A DNA stretch of 64,000 nucleotides from assembly GCA_016720635.1 (NCBI GenBank), contig JADKKF010000024.1:434001-498000 (forward strand). Direction: 5' to 3'. Below are positions 1-9,113 of this stretch, one piece after another (the stretch's first letter is position 1; each line of letters starts with the position of its first letter). Source of the stretch: Saprospiraceae bacterium. Its GTDB lineage: Bacteria; Bacteroidota; Bacteroidia; Chitinophagales; Saprospiraceae. The translations under genes and the position numbers were made by a program. Below the pieces are notes generated by a model. The model did not search any database. It was given only the letters and a program-made list of their open reading frames with translations, and had not been told where the DNA came from.

Positions 1-1226
1 TGGCTACATTTATTTTTGCCAAAAGATGGTCAAGCCAGGATTTAGGAGATTTGGAACAATTCTTCTTTATTTATTCTTTGCTTCCCTTATTTTTATATTT
101 TCCAATAACCAATAGTGCATTGGTTTATTATCAAAAATTGGATGAAAATCAAAAACCAAGTTTCAAAAATGGTTTGTTTTTCTTAGTCCTCATCGTTAGT
201 TTCACTTTTGCAGGTATTTGGTTCCTTTTTCCTAAGATTCAATATCTCTTTTGGCCTGAAACCCAAAGCCTAAACTACTACAATTTATATGTAATCATTC
301 TGGCATTGCAACCTTTTCAGTTTTTGCTGGGATTATTTCTATTTTTAGATAAAAAAATAAATTTTCAAGTAGTATTCAGTATTGTAAGTGTATTTTTAAC
401 CGCTACCTTTTTCATTTTACCAACTTTTTATTCTTTGGATAAATCTTGGCACCTCAAAGGCTGGATTCTAATCCTCATCTTCCAAATGTTATGGGCTATT
501 GTTGACAATTTTCCTATTTTTAATTTTGGATTGAATTTATCCATTTTCAGAAAATTTATAAAAATATTGATCCCCTACGCATTGTATGCGATTTTAGCTG
601 CGATACCCCTGGCGGGAGACAATGTTCTGGTGAACTATTTATTTCAAGACAAACAAATATTTGCTGAATTTAGGCTCGGCATTAAAGAACTTCCATTTAT
701 TTTATTGATTTCCAACACTATACACAATATTTTCGTACAAAAAATATCTCACGAGGGATTAAGTGCATTGCCTCAACTGAAGTCCACCAGCTCCAAGTGG
801 TACGGAATGACCATTGGAATTTCTACCATGCTATTCGTTTTTTCTCATTTTCTATTTGTATATTATTTACAAGAAAAATACAAACAAAGCGAACTATTAT
901 TCCACATGATGCTATTGCTTTGGATAAGCCGCTTTTTATTCAGCCAATCTGTATTAGCGGGCATGGGTCATCAGCGATATTTCATACTCGTAGGCTTAAT
1001 AGAGCTTATACTCAATTTAGTATTAAGCATTGGGCTTGGGTTGGCCATGGGGCTCCCTGGGGTAGTTCTCGGTACACTAATTGCGTTTTTAGCAGAGAAA
1101 CTAATCTACGCTTGGATTCTATACAAAAAGTACCATATCAAAATCTACGAATATATGCCTATAAAGCATTATGCGATAGGCATAATATGGTTGGGAATTG
1201 TTTTTCTCTACTTTAGAATAATTTAA
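1..1226 (+). CDS. Oligosaccharide/lipopolysaccharide flippase family protein, 5' end outside window
   Basis: The reading frame is already open at base 3, so the gene starts upstream and only the last 408 codons are present. The visible protein is almost entirely hydrophobic segments of about 20 residues joined by short polar loops, ending in a lysine- and tyrosine-rich tail. This is the pattern of the MATE/Wzx-like polysaccharide flippases that move lipid-linked glycans across the inner membrane. A TTG at 51 could be read as a start, but the codons upstream of it continue the hydrophobic protein, so I treat the gene as truncated by the window edge. There is no obvious terminator after it, and the next gene, rpsP, has its own promoter. 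The family call rests on topology and general resemblance; the substrate is unknown. Confidence 0.7.
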   Translation, partial: ATFIFAKRWSSQDLGDLEQFFFIYSLLPLFLYFPITNSALVYYQKLDENQKPSFKNGLFFLVLIVSFTFAGIWFLFPKIQYLFWPETQSLNYYNLYVIILALQPFQFLLGLFLFLDKKINFQVVFSIVSVFLTATFFILPTFYSLDKSWHLKGWILILIFQMLWAIVDNFPIFNFGLNLSIFRKFIKILIPYALYAILAAIPLAGDNVLVNYLFQDKQIFAEFRLGIKELPFILLISNTIHNIFVQKISHEGLSALPQLKSTSSKWYGMTIGISTMLFVFSHFLFVYYLQEKYKQSELLFHMMLLLWISRFLFSQSVLAGMGHQRYFILVGLIELILNLVLSIGLGLAMGLPGVVLGTLIAFLAEKLIYAWILYKKYHIKIYEYMPIKHYAIGIIWLGIVFLYFRII

Positions 1227-1237
1227 CTTACCATAAA

Positions 1238-1269
1238 TTTTGAAATAAACAAACTAAATGATACCTTTG
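1238..1269 (+). promoter_or_regulatory. Bacteroidota promoter for rpsP
   Basis: A TTTTG at 1238-1242 is followed after 19 bases by TACCTTTG at 1262-1269. This matches the Bacteroidota sigma factor consensus TTTG-N19-TAnnTTTG. It gives a leader of about 70 bases before the rpsP ATG, longer than the other leaders in this window. Confidence 0.7.
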
Positions 1270-1344
1270 CCCCCGTTAAAAAACCCAATGCACGCATAGT
1301 CGTGGTAGTTGGGCATTATCTCACTAATTTTTAAAGTTTTAACA

Positions 1345-1995
1345 ATGGCAGTTAAATTAAGATTGCAAAGAAAAGGGCGAAAAAAAGCTCCTTATTATCA
1401 CATCGTAGCAGCGGACTCTAGATCTCCACGTGATGGAAAGTATATAGAGCGTTTAGGATTTTACAATCCACTGACCGTTCCTGCTACTATCGAAATCAAC
1501 CGCGAGGCAGCTTTCAAATGGGTCATGAATGGTGCGATTCCAACAGACACAGTCAACGCTATCCTCAAATTTAAAGGTGTTAACTTTCAAAAACACTTGG
1601 CAATAGGTGTAAAAAAAGGTGCCTTCACACAAGAAGAAGCTGATGCTAAAATGGCTGACTGGTTGACAGCAAAAGACGCCAAGATCAAAGCTCGCGTTGA
1701 AAAAACCAAGCAAGCAGTTGTGGATAGACACAAAGCTATCTCTGGTACAGCCAAAGTAGTGGCAGCTCCTGTTGTAGCTCCTGTCGAAGAAGTTACTGAA
1801 GTAGTTGAAGTAGCAGAAACCGCAGCGGGTACGGTTGAAGCCGTAGTTGCAGAAGAAGTAGTAGAAATCAAAGACAATGCAGAAACAGTTGTAGAAGAGG
1901 CAGTTGCTGCAGTTGAAGAAAGCGTTAGCACTGAGGCAGCTCCAGAAGCAGCTGAACCAACAGCTAGTGAAGAAACTACCACCGAAGAGGCTTAA
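1345..1995 (+). CDS. rpsP: Small ribosomal subunit protein bS16
   Basis: Component of the 30S ribosomal subunit, needed for its assembly. The N-terminus MAVKLRLQRKGRKKAPYY and the following PRDGKYIERLGFYNP stretch are the standard S16 signature. The conserved domain covers about the first 110 residues. The rest, to residue 216, is a low-complexity tail rich in Ala, Val and Glu; acidic C-terminal extensions of S16 are common in Bacteroidota. I use the ATG at 1345 because the S16 domain begins there; an in-frame start 36 bases upstream would add residues the family lacks. The gene has its own promoter and a strong terminator. The usual rimM partner does not follow. Confidence 0.97.
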   Translation: MAVKLRLQRKGRKKAPYYHIVAADSRSPRDGKYIERLGFYNPLTVPATIEINREAAFKWVMNGAIPTDTVNAILKFKGVNFQKHLAIGVKKGAFTQEEADAKMADWLTAKDAKIKARVEKTKQAVVDRHKAISGTAKVVAAPVVAPVEEVTEVVEVAETAAGTVEAVVAEEVVEIKDNAETVVEEAVAAVEESVSTEAAPEAAEPTASEETTTEEA

Positions 1996-2040
1996 TAAAA
2001 ACGCTGCCAAACGGCAGATTTTCAAAGCAGTATAAAAAAT

Positions 2041-2080
2041 AAACCTGATAAGGCCTTGATTGTCTTATCAGGTTTTCTTT
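2041..2080 (+). terminator. Intrinsic terminator after rpsP
   Basis: AAACCTGATAAG (2041-2052) and CTTATCAGGTTT (2064-2075) form a 12-bp stem with an 11-base loop, followed by a T-rich run. Confidence 0.85.
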
Positions 2081-2107
2081 TAAAGAACATAATTAAATTT
2101 TCGCTTT

Positions 2108-3490
2108 ATGGAACAATTAAATAAACTTTATGTCCAAAAATTGGATGATATAGCGGCGACAATAGAACAATCTGATGCCCTCGCAACTTATTTGGAAGAA
2201 GAAGATCAAGAGAGTTACAAAGCTCTTGTTGATGAAATCGAACCCACCATTCTCGAATTATACCAAGAAGTTTCGGTAAAAGAGCCCTTACAGTTGGTTT
2301 CACTAGAATTAGCCCTCTTGGAGGACCGATTCGAGGGTCTCTTCATGCCTAAGCTTTTGGGCTTTGCGATATTGAGAGGGGAAATTGACGATCAATACCG
2401 ATATGTTAGGACACAAGAACACTTAAAAACTGTTCTTTCGGCCATTTGCACCAATTCAAATTTTGAATTAATCAAAAATAGAATTGGCCAAGCTATTCAA
2501 ATTTGCTTTGCATTGAGCAGCGATATTTGGGTGACCAATTTTATAGATTCTGTCACTACCAAGAAGGTTAAAGCCTATCTTTTGTCACAAAAACTCGAAA
2601 AATATCGAGTGGCCAAAGACCGAGAAATTGGGTACAATATCTTCAAAAAACAATACCACAATTACCATTTTTATACCTCTGAGTTCCCGAAAAATCAACC
2701 AGAGTTAATCATGCAATTTGCATCCCTACAAAGCTTTTTACTTGAGCGGATCAAGATTAATGATTACAACGCCAATTTTTTAGGTAAGTTACTAGATTGC
2801 TTGGCGAATAAAGATCTTATCGGTACGCAAGAACATATCTCACTACTGGGTATTATCATCAATTACTTTGACTTGGGAGCCAATGACTTTAAGAAGGCAG
2901 CCTCCCTCATAGAAACGACCTATAAGGCCAATCCCAAATTCGAAGCTCAATATTTTGAGTTTCTGGAAGGAATACTTGGTAGTACATTGCCTTTTGATTC
3001 TCAGTGCGATAGTCGCGCTTTCAAGATATTTGACAACGCCAATTATGGCAATGTCTATAAGTATTACCAAATCATGGCCTCTATCGCTTCTCGCGGTGTT
3101 GCGCATGAGGACAGCATCGAGGCGATAAGACTATTTTATAGCCAGTACGAAGGGCTTTCGACCATCAATGAGTGCGTGAGACTCAATATCTACCGTTTTT
3201 TCCAAGGGTTTATGAGTGGTCTGAACGTCGGCGATTATTTGGACTATTTTGAAATAAACCGTTATATCGTAATCTATATTGACGGCTTTAACAATGAGCA
3301 TTTCAATCAAAAGATCAAAGAAATCAGCGAGAAATATACCAATAAGTGCTTGAAAGTATATACCGACAAGCGAAGCAAAGAATATCAGGAAATCAAAAAA
3401 TTCATCGCCACCCATTTCGTGGAGATGGGCTTTATGAAAGAAAAAGAGGTCACAGAAATGTTCAAGACCAAGCGCAAAAAACTCGCTTAA
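2108..3490 (+). CDS. Conserved-looking hypothetical protein, 460 aa
   Basis: I do not recognise a domain. The product is a soluble, charged, probably all-alpha protein with no signal peptide or membrane segment. Its acidic N-terminal helices contain LEEEDQES and a later part reads as repeated helical hairpins. The last 60 residues are Lys/Glu rich and end in KTKRKKLA. The gene stands alone between the rpsP terminator and its own terminator at 3499-3531. Length, codon use and the flanking terminators argue that it is a real expressed gene. The start ATG lies only about 30 bases after the rpsP terminator, so its promoter must overlap that terminator or it depends on read-through. Confidence 0.75.
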   Translation: MEQLNKLYVQKLDDIAATIEQSDALATYLEEEDQESYKALVDEIEPTILELYQEVSVKEPLQLVSLELALLEDRFEGLFMPKLLGFAILRGEIDDQYRYVRTQEHLKTVLSAICTNSNFELIKNRIGQAIQICFALSSDIWVTNFIDSVTTKKVKAYLLSQKLEKYRVAKDREIGYNIFKKQYHNYHFYTSEFPKNQPELIMQFASLQSFLLERIKINDYNANFLGKLLDCLANKDLIGTQEHISLLGIIINYFDLGANDFKKAASLIETTYKANPKFEAQYFEFLEGILGSTLPFDSQCDSRAFKIFDNANYGNVYKYYQIMASIASRGVAHEDSIEAIRLFYSQYEGLSTINECVRLNIYRFFQGFMSGLNVGDYLDYFEINRYIVIYIDGFNNEHFNQKIKEISEKYTNKCLKVYTDKRSKEYQEIKKFIATHFVEMGFMKEKEVTEMFKTKRKKLA

Positions 3491-3498
3491 AAATACAA

Positions 3499-3531
3499 AA
3501 TCCCTTGGCTAAAACCAGGGGATTTTTTTTT
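3499..3531 (+). terminator. Intrinsic terminator of the 460-aa gene
   Basis: AATCCCTTGG (3499-3508) pairs with CCAGGGGATT (3515-3524) around a six-base loop, with one G-T wobble, and is followed by a run of T to 3531. Confidence 0.85.
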
Positions 3532-3533
3532 GA

Positions 3534-3646
3534 TGGCACGTCCTCCATTTCATTCGGACCGGGCTGTTCGAGGGTAACCTCGTCTAGGGACGAGATCCGT
3601 CTCCCCCATTCGGGTGAGACCAAGCCTCTACCATCCCTCGTGCGCT
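3534..3646 (+). repeat. Structured intergenic element, copy A
   Basis: GC-rich block between two convergent genes. The ends pair: GCACG at 3536-3540 with CGTGC at 3639-3643. Inside are CGAGG/CCTCG (3569-3573/3578-3582), which competes with CTCGTC/GACGAG (3579-3584/3589-3594), and GTCTC/GAGAC (3599-3603/3616-3620). It shares ATCCGTCTC and CTACCATCCCT with the copies at 39.0 and 45.4 kb, but its closing stem has a different sequence. The function is not known to me. Confidence 0.7.
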
Positions 3647-3672
3647 ATGTCTTTGAAGTCTGGGATATTTTA

Positions 3673-6129
3673 TTAACCCCCTGGATCGACCATTTGGGGT
3701 TGTTTCTCTTCTTCCTTACGCACAGATTTTATAGGCTTGGAAGCTTTTCCTAAATTATATGTAAAAGTTAGTCCAACGTTGGTATTATCTCCTCTGCGGT
3801 ATCCTTCGAAGAAATAATTAGGATCCGAAGTAGAATAAATATTGAACGTTTGGGTCTTGAAAATATCAGCTAAGCGCATAACGATATTCCATCGATCATT
3901 TTTAGCACCATACCTAAAGGCTAGGTTGCCATTTCCCATCGCTTTGATTTTTCCTTGAGGTGTAACGAATGGTGCATTATATCTACCATTGAACTGTATA
4001 GACCACTGAGGATTTATATTGTATGTGGCACCCAATTGGACAGTCATGTACAAGGCCCCATTATTATAAATCAGGTAATCATCATTATAAAACTGCTGGT
4101 ATAAATTGATGGTTGAATTTGCCTTCCATGCTTTAGAAAAATTGGCATTAAGAACCATTTCTGTACCGTACAATTCTGCGGAAGAGAGATTATCGAACTT
4201 CACCATCGTGCCCCCTGTCACATAGTTTGCCGTGACTGTTCTTCTGAATGAATTATTGATGTGACGATAATAAAATGACTGATTTAGGGACAATTTTTTC
4301 CAATATTTTATATAACCTAATTCCAGATTATTGACGTATTCGGGTTTTAGATTTGGATTTCCAGTTCTTATCGAATAAGCATCCGAGAGATTCACAAAAG
4401 GATTCAACTGACCTATACTTGGTCTGTTTATGCGGCGAGAATAAGCCAAGAGAATATCAAAGCCCTCTGATAATTTACGTTGGATTTGTATGGTAGGAAA
4501 AAAATCGATATAGTTCCTATCGTTAGGCGTTTCGTTCAAAAGCAGCGTTGTGGTTTGGGTATTTTCCACTCTCAATCCAACATGATATTCGTACTTTTTC
4601 CATTTGTGTTTCCATATTCCATAAGCAGCACTGATGACTTCATCGTACTTGAAATCATTGGAAATCCCAGCATCGTTTTTAAAAGCGCCGCTTAGAGTAT
4701 CGAAGGTCTCTGACCCAATGATATTATGAAGGTTTCTAAAGGAGATTAAGAGTCCGGTTTCTATTTTTTTATCCTTAGTCAAAGGATGGGCATAATCCAG
4801 TCTTCCAACATAGATTCGCTTGTACTCATCAAGGAATACTTTTTGAGGCAATTCTGATATTCCTGTAAAAGAATTATTTGTAATTAGATTCTTTTGATCA
4901 TAACGACTATCATCCAAGTCCTTGCTATCCGATACAAGTAAATCAAAGTCTAGTTGCTTATTTGGAGTATTGAATTTTCGTTGCCAACCTAAACTAAAGT
5001 CTATCCCAGTTTTAGACTGTTCCGTCAACCCACTTCTTGAAGCCAAACCGAAATTATCGTTGCTATTAAAAGGCCAATATAAGAAATCACTTTCTTGCTC
5101 GCTGACAATTTTAGGAGAAATTCTATAATTCAGACTTGTATAAAAAGTATTCAAACTATTTTGAAAAAAATCTACTCCAACTTTTACTCCATGATTCAGA
5201 TCGGTCCTCTTCTCATCGGTATTTTGTCTATTGGTGTAGAAGCTATCGCGAGTAATGATGCTCCTTTGGCTAAATCCATTAGAAAAAGTAGGGTTATTCT
5301 GATAAGTATATCCTCCAAAAAATGCCCATCTTCGCCATTTCATATTATAATTAATACCCGCATTGTATCGATTAAAAGCACCTCGTACATACCCAATATA
5401 AGCAGTCCCATTGGAGTTAACTTGAGAATCCTTTTTCATGATTATATTGATAATACCAGCATTGCCCTCCGCATCGTATTTAGAAGATGGATTATTTATT
5501 ATTTCTATTTTATCCACTGAGGAAGCTGGTATTTGTTTCAACGCACTTATGGAAGAGAACCCACTATTTCTTCCATCTATTAGGATACGTACATTGGAAT
5601 TTCCTCTCAAATTGATATTCCCTTCATCATCCACATCGATTGAAGGCAAAGTGCTCAACATATCGTACAAGGTGGTTCCTTTTGTATTGACATTGTCTGC
5701 GAGATTTATAACTTTTTTGTCCAATTTGGCAACATACTCTGCCTTTCTCTCCACAATATCAACTTGATCCAGTCCTATCTCAGTCTCTTTTAATGCGATG
5801 GTAGGCATCAGATGTGGATGAGAATCAGGGATATAGCTGAAAGGTTTGCTCCTTTTGGTTTCATACCCCAAATAGGTACATTCAATCAAATAATTACCCT
5901 TTTCGTCCAAATTAATTTCAAAGAAACCCAAGCTATCCGTCAAGGCGTCGGCAACGGTAGAAGAATCTTGCATTTTGATCAGGATGATTTGAACCAATTC
6001 CAATCCCTTTTGGGTATTTTTTTCTGAAACAACTTTACCCCGAATTGTATTCTGAAGCGTACTTTGTCCGTATAAACAAATTTGCATTAGGCATATTACC
6101 AATATTACCGACAATATTTTTTGAAACAT
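3673..6129 (-). CDS. TonB-dependent outer membrane receptor, OMP_b-brl_3 type
   Basis: 818-aa outer membrane protein. A cleavable signal peptide (about residues 1-22, ending before QSTLQ) is followed by a CarboxypepD_reg-like beta-sandwich (about 28-110, IRGKVVSEKNTQKG). Next comes a plug domain (about 125-235) with LRGNSNVRILIDGR and YDAEGNAGIINIIMKK. The remainder is a long beta-barrel with many aromatic and alternating segments, including NPNLKPEYVNNLELGY, typical of Pfam OMP_b-brl_3 barrels. It is not a SusC: no SusD neighbour is present. The substrate cannot be deduced; such proteins often import siderophores or peptides. It is monocistronic, and I saw no clear TAnnTTTG box upstream. Confidence 0.9.
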   Translation of the reverse strand: MFQKILSVILVICLMQICLYGQSTLQNTIRGKVVSEKNTQKGLELVQIILIKMQDSSTVADALTDSLGFFEINLDEKGNYLIECTYLGYETKRSKPFSYIPDSHPHLMPTIALKETEIGLDQVDIVERKAEYVAKLDKKVINLADNVNTKGTTLYDMLSTLPSIDVDDEGNINLRGNSNVRILIDGRNSGFSSISALKQIPASSVDKIEIINNPSSKYDAEGNAGIINIIMKKDSQVNSNGTAYIGYVRGAFNRYNAGINYNMKWRRWAFFGGYTYQNNPTFSNGFSQRSIITRDSFYTNRQNTDEKRTDLNHGVKVGVDFFQNSLNTFYTSLNYRISPKIVSEQESDFLYWPFNSNDNFGLASRSGLTEQSKTGIDFSLGWQRKFNTPNKQLDFDLLVSDSKDLDDSRYDQKNLITNNSFTGISELPQKVFLDEYKRIYVGRLDYAHPLTKDKKIETGLLISFRNLHNIIGSETFDTLSGAFKNDAGISNDFKYDEVISAAYGIWKHKWKKYEYHVGLRVENTQTTTLLLNETPNDRNYIDFFPTIQIQRKLSEGFDILLAYSRRINRPSIGQLNPFVNLSDAYSIRTGNPNLKPEYVNNLELGYIKYWKKLSLNQSFYYRHINNSFRRTVTANYVTGGTMVKFDNLSSAELYGTEMVLNANFSKAWKANSTINLYQQFYNDDYLIYNNGALYMTVQLGATYNINPQWSIQFNGRYNAPFVTPQGKIKAMGNGNLAFRYGAKNDRWNIVMRLADIFKTQTFNIYSTSDPNYFFEGYRRGDNTNVGLTFTYNLGKASKPIKSVRKEEEKQPQMVDPGG

Positions 6130-6379
6130 ATTTACTTTTTAAAATTCTTAATAAATCTAAGAAACGTTTTTTATTCTCTTTTGTTCGTTTTTTATTTGAC
6201 CTTATTTTTATGACAATGCAATGCTACTTTTGACTGGTTTTTTGAAATTTTTAAACAAAGGAATGAAATTTAATTTCAAGGATTTTAACATTTGACGATT
6301 ATTTATCAATTTATTTTTTTTATTCCATACATATAACCAAAATTTTGAAGTATAATCGCTGGTGTATTGATATTGCTAT

Positions 6380-6387
6380 TATCTTTG
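6380..6387 (+). promoter_or_regulatory. -7 promoter box for anmK
   Basis: TATCTTTG matches TAnnTTTG and lies 18 bases before the anmK ATG. No good -33 box is visible. The rest of the 6130-6405 gap is AT-rich and holds nothing else I can support. Confidence 0.5.
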
Positions 6388-6405
6388 TGAATCAAATATC
6401 CCAAG

Positions 6406-7527
6406 ATGCATTTAGAGACAATTAAAGTGGTTGGTGTGATGTCGGGGTCCTCTCTGGATGGATTGGATTTAGCACTATGTGAATTTAGAATCGATAAATC
6501 GAATGAAAATCAGCCCATTCACGCGTGGCAATTGCTAAATCACGAAACCATACCCTTGCCATCCCAGTGGAAAATTCTCCTCAAAGACCTTGTAAACGGC
6601 AATTCATTATCATTGGCACAAGCAGATTTTGATTTTGGCTATTTTATTGGGAATTCCGTAAAAGATTTTTTACAAAAACACAACCAATCTGCTGATATTA
6701 TAGCCAGTCACGGTCATACAATTTTTCATTATCCTGAAAATAAAATGACCTATCAAATAGGCAATGGAGGGGCTATCAATACCAGCTCTGGTATGACTAC
6801 GATAAATGATTTTAGAAGTACTGATATAGGATTGGGAGGACAAGGAACCCCTTTAGCCCCAACCGCTGAAAAAATCCTTTTTGAAGGCTATGATTTTTAT
6901 CTTAACATAGGCGGCATAGCCAACATTACTGCCAAAATTGGGCAAAAATTCATTGCATTTGACTCCACACCTGCCAATCAAGTACTGAATGGTCTTGCCC
7001 AAAGATTGGGCTCCGAATATGATGAGGATGGAAAAATCGCCAGAAGTGGAGACCTGAATGATGAATTATTCCGAGGACTCTCTCTGTATCCTTATTTTAA
7101 GCTGAAATATCCAAAAAGCTTGGACAATGATTGGATTACGAAAAACTTTTTGCAGAATATTTTGATGCACGAAGGAAATACACAAGACAAACTTAGGACA
7201 GCTACTGAATTCATCGGTTATCAAATAGCTCAATCCATCAATCAGATAATGAGCACAGAAGGCCTCTCACAAATAGGGTGTAAAATGATGGTGAGCGGTG
7301 GCGGTGCATACAATACTTTTTTGTTGGAATGTATCCGAAAAAATATGGTTTCCGTTGCTACCGTCGAGATCCAAATCCCTTCTCCAGCTATCATAGAATT
7401 CAAGGAAGCAATACTGGTGGCTTTATTGGGTACATTGCGCCTGTACAATCTTACAAACTGCCTATCCTCGGTGACTGGCGCTAGTCGAGACAGTATAGGT
7501 GGGGCTATTTATCAAGGACTAAAATAA
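6406..7527 (+). CDS. anmK: Anhydro-N-acetylmuramic acid kinase
   Basis: Phosphorylates 1,6-anhydroMurNAc, released during cell wall turnover, to MurNAc-6-phosphate for recycling. At 373 aa it has the usual family length. The ATP-binding glycine/serine motif VGVMSGSSLDGLDLA is near the start (residues about 9-23). Further signatures are ASHGHTIFHYP, TTINDFRSTDIGLGGQGTPLAP around residue 125-150 and SGGGAYN near residue 300. The ATG at 6406 lies 18 bases after a TATCTTTG box. A nucleoside-diphosphate-sugar epimerase-like gene follows 7 bases after the stop and is probably cotranscribed. Confidence 0.95.
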   Translation: MHLETIKVVGVMSGSSLDGLDLALCEFRIDKSNENQPIHAWQLLNHETIPLPSQWKILLKDLVNGNSLSLAQADFDFGYFIGNSVKDFLQKHNQSADIIASHGHTIFHYPENKMTYQIGNGGAINTSSGMTTINDFRSTDIGLGGQGTPLAPTAEKILFEGYDFYLNIGGIANITAKIGQKFIAFDSTPANQVLNGLAQRLGSEYDEDGKIARSGDLNDELFRGLSLYPYFKLKYPKSLDNDWITKNFLQNILMHEGNTQDKLRTATEFIGYQIAQSINQIMSTEGLSQIGCKMMVSGGGAYNTFLLECIRKNMVSVATVEIQIPSPAIIEFKEAILVALLGTLRLYNLTNCLSSVTGASRDSIGGAIYQGLK

Positions 7528-7534
7528 TCTATCA

Positions 7535-8557
7535 ATGAAAGACCTCCCGATACTAATTACAGGTGCAGGAGGCATGTTGGGCTCTCATTTGGCAGAAGCA
7601 TTGAGACGAGATGGATACACCAATCTGACATTGGCTTCAAGGAAACATTTTGAAACTGACCTAAAGCTTGAAATTGGAGATTTGAAGGATTGGAATTTTC
7701 TTCTACGAATCATCGAAGGAAAACACACCATAATTCATGCCGCATCTAAGATTTCATATTCAGATCTAGACTTTGATACACTCATGGTCGAAAATACGCT
7801 GGTGATGCGGTCGATGATCGATTTGGCATTGGAATATGACGTACCCAACTTTATATATATCAGCAGCACATCTACCCTTTTTAGATCAGGGATTACAGAT
7901 TCCATCAACGAAGAAAGCACCTGGAAATCAAAAATCCAAACATCGCCCTACGGCACTTCTAAATTCTATGGAGAATTGGAATGGGCACGAGGAATGGCAG
8001 AAGGACTTAATGGACACCTTTTACTGCCTTCCGTTATCATCCCTGAGAAAGGCTTCTATCATCAAAATTTTGGTAAAAATATCAAGATGCTAGAAGATGG
8101 ATTCGAACATTACCCATCTGGAATTGGAGGATTTGTAGCAGTCTCTGACATTTCAAAAATTATAATTGAGATTTTAGAGAAAAAAATTCCACAAGGGAAG
8201 TACGTTATCAGTGCAGAAAATCTTTCGTATAAAGATGTTTTTGAGATCATTCACCAGGCTCTAGACTTGAAGACTACCCTAACACCTCTAAAAAAATGGA
8301 AATTAAACCTAGCGGTTATTTTGAACAGCGTCCAAGAAAAATTATTTAGAAAAAGCAATTTCATCAATAAACATACAGCCTCCCTTAGTACTTCACATTT
8401 TGAATATGACAATACCAAAATATTAGAACACACCCAAATAAAATTTAAGCCCATCAAAGAAGCTATTCAGAAGTATGTACAAAATTATTTGAAAGAAAAA
8501 GGGGCAAAATGGGATAAGCCCCTCCTTGAAATTCATAAGCCGGATTCTGTAAACTAA
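7535..8557 (+). CDS. Extended short-chain dehydrogenase/NAD-dependent epimerase family protein
   Basis: 340-aa cytoplasmic oxidoreductase. An N-terminal Rossmann fold has the extended SDR glycine motif TGAGGMLG (residues about 8-15). The catalytic Ser is in ISSTSTL, and Tyr/Lys are in SPYGTSKFYGE near residue 145. The layout resembles dihydroflavonol-reductase-like and NDP-sugar-modifying members; the substrate cannot be assigned. It follows anmK after 7 bases. Its last 11 codons and stop (bases 8522-8557) are antisense to the 3' end of rnpB, so the C-terminal sequence is constrained by the RNA gene. Confidence 0.85.
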   Translation: MKDLPILITGAGGMLGSHLAEALRRDGYTNLTLASRKHFETDLKLEIGDLKDWNFLLRIIEGKHTIIHAASKISYSDLDFDTLMVENTLVMRSMIDLALEYDVPNFIYISSTSTLFRSGITDSINEESTWKSKIQTSPYGTSKFYGELEWARGMAEGLNGHLLLPSVIIPEKGFYHQNFGKNIKMLEDGFEHYPSGIGGFVAVSDISKIIIEILEKKIPQGKYVISAENLSYKDVFEIIHQALDLKTTLTPLKKWKLNLAVILNSVQEKLFRKSNFINKHTASLSTSHFEYDNTKILEHTQIKFKPIKEAIQKYVQNYLKEKGAKWDKPLLEIHKPDSVN

Positions 8558-8905
8558 CGAATTAGCTCGACCGTCATTTAACTAGACTTTTTGTCACCAA
8601 AAAGCTCAAACTGCCTACCCTTCTTGCCTTCTTTAGAAGCATTTCGAGCAAAAATTTCCCATGACAGGAACAAGATTTACATGGCATTTCAACTCGTAAG
8701 GTTTATCCCAAGACATGATTACTCAAGCTTGCGGGTGCTCTTACCACCCGTTTTCACCCTTACCTTGAGAACTCAAGGCGGTAATTTTCTGTGACACTTT
8801 CTCAAGACCGATTCACCATTATATCAGTCTCCCACTCGTTAAGTGGTACGATGCTCTATGTTGTCCGGACTTTCCTCCGCTTACGCGGCGACGGCCTCCT
8901 TTCAA
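8523..8905 (-). ncRNA. rnpB: RNase P RNA (type A)
   Basis: Catalytic RNA that trims tRNA 5' leaders. Read on the minus strand, it shows GAGGAAAGTCCGGACA (about 8867-8883), CACAGAAAATTACCGCC (about 8778-8794), GGTAAGGGTGAAAACGGG and GGTAAGAGC (about 8733-8764), GGGTAGGCAGTTTGAGC (about 8605-8622) and ACAGAATCCGGCTTATG (about 8532-8548). These are the universally conserved RNase P regions in the right order. Helix P1 closes the molecule: CCTTTGAAA at the 5' side (near 8900-8908) against TTTCAAGG at the 3' side (near 8524-8531). The ends are set from P1 and are approximate. Confidence 0.95.
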
Positions 8906-8908
8906 AGG

Positions 8909-8916
8909 CAAAAATA
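8909..8916 (-). promoter_or_regulatory. -7 promoter box for rnpB
   Basis: On the minus strand TATTTTTG (TAnnTTTG) ends a few bases before the predicted 5' end of RNase P RNA. This agrees with a start of transcription at about 8904. No TTTG is seen at the -33 position. Confidence 0.55.
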
Positions 8917-9087
8917 CCATATTATTTCGAGAACCCACGGTCTTTTATCTACCTGAACCCAATCAACGCCTATGCATTTCGCTCAAAACTAAGTCTGAAT
9001 CTCTTGAGGTCATTCCCATATTTTGATTGAAAATAGGACCAAAAGCAATTTTCTGCGATAATTTGAGTTTAGATTACAACTATTGAT

Positions 9088-9095
9088 TAAATTTG
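9088..9095 (+). promoter_or_regulatory. -7 promoter box for the thioredoxin lipoprotein
   Basis: TAAATTTG matches TAnnTTTG and lies 18 bases before the ATG at 9114. A TTTG lies at 9062-9065, 22 bases upstream, slightly wider than the usual spacing. Confidence 0.5.
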
Positions 9096-9113
9096 CTAGA
9101 TATAAAAAATTGA

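Noticed and set aside
1453..2025. Long minus-strand reading frames opposite rpsP
   Set aside because: They are shadows of the GAA/GTA/GCA-rich S16 tail (Ser/Thr/Ala or Cys/Phe-rich text) and lack promoters.
3534..3646. Element A as an insertion sequence or CRISPR repeat
   Set aside because: It has no transposase, no target duplication I could see, and no regular spacers; copies are scattered and structurally, not sequence-, conserved.
8591..9030. Open reading frames on the plus strand of 67 and 79 codons
   Set aside because: They run antisense through RNase P RNA, whose conserved regions explain the sequence; the peptides have no coding character.
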